This document shows, in pieces, positions 62,303-64,000 of a DNA stretch of 64,000 nt. The DNA is from Halorubrum sp. Atlit-26R (lineage in GTDB: Archaea; Halobacteriota; Halobacteria; Halobacteriales; Haloferacaceae), in NCBI RefSeq assembly GCF_003666015.1, contig NZ_QPLT01000008.1:1-64000 (forward strand), in the 5' to 3' direction. The notes beneath the pieces are model-generated. The model saw nothing but the letters and a program-made list of their open reading frames with translations, had not been told where the DNA came from and did no database searches. Numbering within the stretch: the first letter of the stretch is position 1; each line of letters opens with the position of its first letter. Made by a program: the position numbers and the translations under genes.

Positions 62303-62652
62303 TTGTAATGCTGCGCCCCCGTTGTAACTCTCGACCCGGTGATGTAACCCCGAGGTTGGCTCAAACGGCTGTAATTCTCTGGTTTTATAAACAACCCCGG
62401 CTGTAACCCTTGTAATGCCGTGGGGTGGGTTGTAACCCTTGTAATGCGCTGGTGGTAATACAGCAGGGGTTGTAACCCTTGTAATGCTGTGGGGTGGGTT
62501 GTAACCCCTGTAACGCGGTGGTTTTATAAACAAACCCGGGAACTGGAGGGTTGTAACCCATGTAATGCTGCGGGGTAGTTGTAATCCAACGGCTTGGGGA
62601 GGCCCCGGCCGAGCGGGGGTTGTAACCCCTGTAATGCCGAGGGGTGGTTGTA
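62303..62652 (+). repeat. Iteron field TTGTAACCC-NTGTAATG
   Basis: Six full 17-bp copies start at 62401, 62430, 62470, 62499, 62551 and 62620; half copies (TTGTAATG, GTTGTAACTC, TGTAACCCC, TGTAATCC) occur near 62303, 62321, 62342 and 62578. A second repeat, GGTTTTATAAACAA-CCCGG, occurs at 62381-62400 and 62520-62540. No gene. Iterated initiator-binding sites beside orc1/cdc6 are the likely meaning. Confidence 0.75.
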
Positions 62653-62806
62653 TGGTTCCGGTTTGGGTGGTGTCCTATACTGCGCTGGCGTAGGATACTG
62701 CCGGGGCTCCCGATACTACTCCGGCACCGGCAAATGCTCTGGTCGTTGGTTTTATGTAGGATGGATTAAAACGGGTATGTAGCGCGATGCGAGTGAGCGA
62801 TACAAG

Positions 62807-62852
62807 CCCGTTGACTACGGGCGACCGACCAACAGATCCCGTTGACTACGGG
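62807..62852 (+). repeat. Twin CCCGT-TGACT-ACGGG inverted repeats before orc
   Basis: The same 15-bp small palindrome with 5-nt centre occurs at 62807-62821 and 62838-62852, 42 nt before the orc1/cdc6 start. Likely operator or additional initiator sites controlling the gene. Confidence 0.6.
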
Positions 62853-62893
62853 TGTCAGACGGATAGCCACAGCCTGCCGGGGGGTGTCTGATA

Positions 62894-64000
62894 ATGGCGA
62901 ATTTGTTTGAAGACACCGCCACAGACATTTTCGATTCGATGGATCGACTCCGGGATGCGTATATCCCAGATGAGGTCCTCCATCGGGAGGAGCAGATCAG
63001 CGAACTACGCATGGCCCTCATGCCGGCAGTAAACGGAGATACGCCGTCTCACCCGTTCCTCGTGGGACCGAACGGGACGGGGAAGACTCTCGTCACTAAG
63101 CACGTCACCTCTCAGCTGAAAGAATACATCGAGGAACAAAACGAGGAGAAACCGCCGGAGGACCAGCAGGAGGTTTCGATCGTCTACACGAACTGTTCAG
63201 ACTGTACCTCCGGCTACGCTGCTTCTATTCGGGCAGCAAACCAGATTCTCCCAGAAGAACAACGACTCTCAGAGACGGGACACTCGTCTCGTGTGGTCAA
63301 CAAACGGCTGTTCAACGCGCTCAACGAGCAGGGCGATATTGTGGTGCTGGTTCTCGACGAGATCGGCGGCGCCGACGATCTCAACGACCTGTTCTATCAG
63401 GCGAGCCGCGGGACTCAGCCCGGGACGTACCTCGATGGAACGAAGTTGTGTGTGATCTGTACGGCAAACAACCTCTCGTTCCGGGACAACTTCAACAGCG
63501 CCGTGCGTTCGTCTCTTGTCGAGCACACGATCGAGTTCCCAGCCTACGACGCAAACGAGATCCGAGATATTCTTGAGATGCGAGCGGAGGAGGCGTTCAC
63601 GGAACAGGGTATCGACCAGTCGGCAGTCGAGATCGCCTCGGCTTTGGCTGGCAAGCAGAACGGAGACGCCCGTTACGGGCTCGATATGCTACTCAAGGGC
63701 GGCCAATACGCGATGAATATGGGTGATTCACCGGTTACTGACGAACATATCCGTCGCGGAAAGGAGAAAGTCGACCGCACCCGGATGGACTCCCTGATTT
63801 CGACGTACTCCGAAACGGGGCAGATAATCATAGCATCTCTCGCTCACGCAATGAAGCAGGCCGAAAAAATGCCCGAGAGTGCTAAGGTGACCGGGACAAC
63901 CGTGTTGAACATCTACGAGCAGGCTTGCGAGGCTACGGCCACCAACGCTGTCAAGAGACAGAACTTCTACAGTTACCTCCGCGACTTCAGCGATAACGAG
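62894..64000 (+). CDS. orc1/cdc6: Orc1/Cdc6 replication initiator, 3' end outside window
   Basis: At least 369 residues, open to the window end. The AAA+ domain shows Walker A LVGPNGTGKT (about 56-65), Walker B VLVLDEIGG (about 150-158) and a sensor-1 region VICTANNLSF. Then come the Orc-family lid (DARYGLDMLLKGGQYAMN) and the beginning of the winged-helix DNA-binding domain (STYSETGQIIIASLAHAMKQ). ATG 62894 follows GGGGTGTCTGATA, a workable ribosome-binding site. Such proteins bind origin boxes next to their own gene, fitting the adjacent repeats. Confidence 0.92.
   Translation, partial: MANLFEDTATDIFDSMDRLRDAYIPDEVLHREEQISELRMALMPAVNGDTPSHPFLVGPNGTGKTLVTKHVTSQLKEYIEEQNEEKPPEDQQEVSIVYTNCSDCTSGYAASIRAANQILPEEQRLSETGHSSRVVNKRLFNALNEQGDIVVLVLDEIGGADDLNDLFYQASRGTQPGTYLDGTKLCVICTANNLSFRDNFNSAVRSSLVEHTIEFPAYDANEIRDILEMRAEEAFTEQGIDQSAVEIASALAGKQNGDARYGLDMLLKGGQYAMNMGDSPVTDEHIRRGKEKVDRTRMDSLISTYSETGQIIIASLAHAMKQAEKMPESAKVTGTTVLNIYEQACEATATNAVKRQNFYSYLRDFSDNE

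Noticed and set aside
62130-62790. Frames over the iteron region (for example 62231-62533 minus, 62594-62782 plus)
   Set aside because: They are translations of iterated non-coding repeats next to the initiator gene.

Overview
The window looks like part of a large extrachromosomal or integrated conjugative element of a haloarchaeon (class Halobacteria). Evidence: high G+C, acidic proteins, a twin-arginine lipoprotein, a haloarchaeal-type I-B CRISPR repeat (begins GTTTCAGACGAACCC, ends TTTGAAGC), an Orc1/Cdc6 initiator and an archaeal conjugative secretion cluster. All functional calls come from reading translations and DNA by eye; no database search was run.

Layout. (1) 0.2-13.8 kb: type I-B CRISPR-Cas with cas6-cas8b-cas7-cas5-cas3 and three arrays (about 19, 25 and 9 repeats) behind homologous leaders, but no cas1, cas2 or cas4. 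Gene fragments lie at the array edges. (2) 14.0-15.5 kb: a Tat lipoprotein and a Cys-rich, HNH-like membrane protein, both on the minus strand. (3) 15.6-35.6 kb: a long plus-strand transfer cluster. It starts with a type IV pilus-like ATPase, a TadC/PilC-like membrane protein and a pilin-like protein, then continues with a conjugation apparatus: small membrane subunit, large secreted surface protein, VirB6-like channel, VirB3/PrgI-like protein, VirB4-like ATPase, a companion protein and a giant coupling ATPase. (4) 35.8-37.9 kb: a winged-helix protein and two repeat fields (TAAGTGGG and GTNGAYCG-like). (5) 38.0-40.3 kb: a tandem pair of diverged paralogues and an acidic repeat protein. (6) 40.35-61.8 kb: about 34 small, mostly unrecognised genes. 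They are driven by 27 copies of one regulatory module, an operator-like YATAC-N6-TAATG followed by a TTAAGT core and a short Shine-Dalgarno leader. The operator lies 62-66 nt before almost every start codon, and several copies work in both directions. A TnpB (IS1341-type) element interrupts one gene. (7) 61.8-64.0 kb: a candidate replication origin, with a 26-bp G-rich inverted repeat and 17-bp iterons, followed by an orc1/cdc6 gene that runs off the window.

The most striking and possibly undescribed system is region 6. It is a dispersed regulon of small genes on a transfer element, all under one apparent operator and mixing a few leader types. By analogy with bacterial conjugative leading regions it may be a bank of establishment or anti-defence genes, but that is inference. 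Three SWIM zinc-finger paralogues, three tiny membrane proteins, several zinc-ribbon proteins and a transglutaminase/papain-like protein are the only recognisable members or neighbours.
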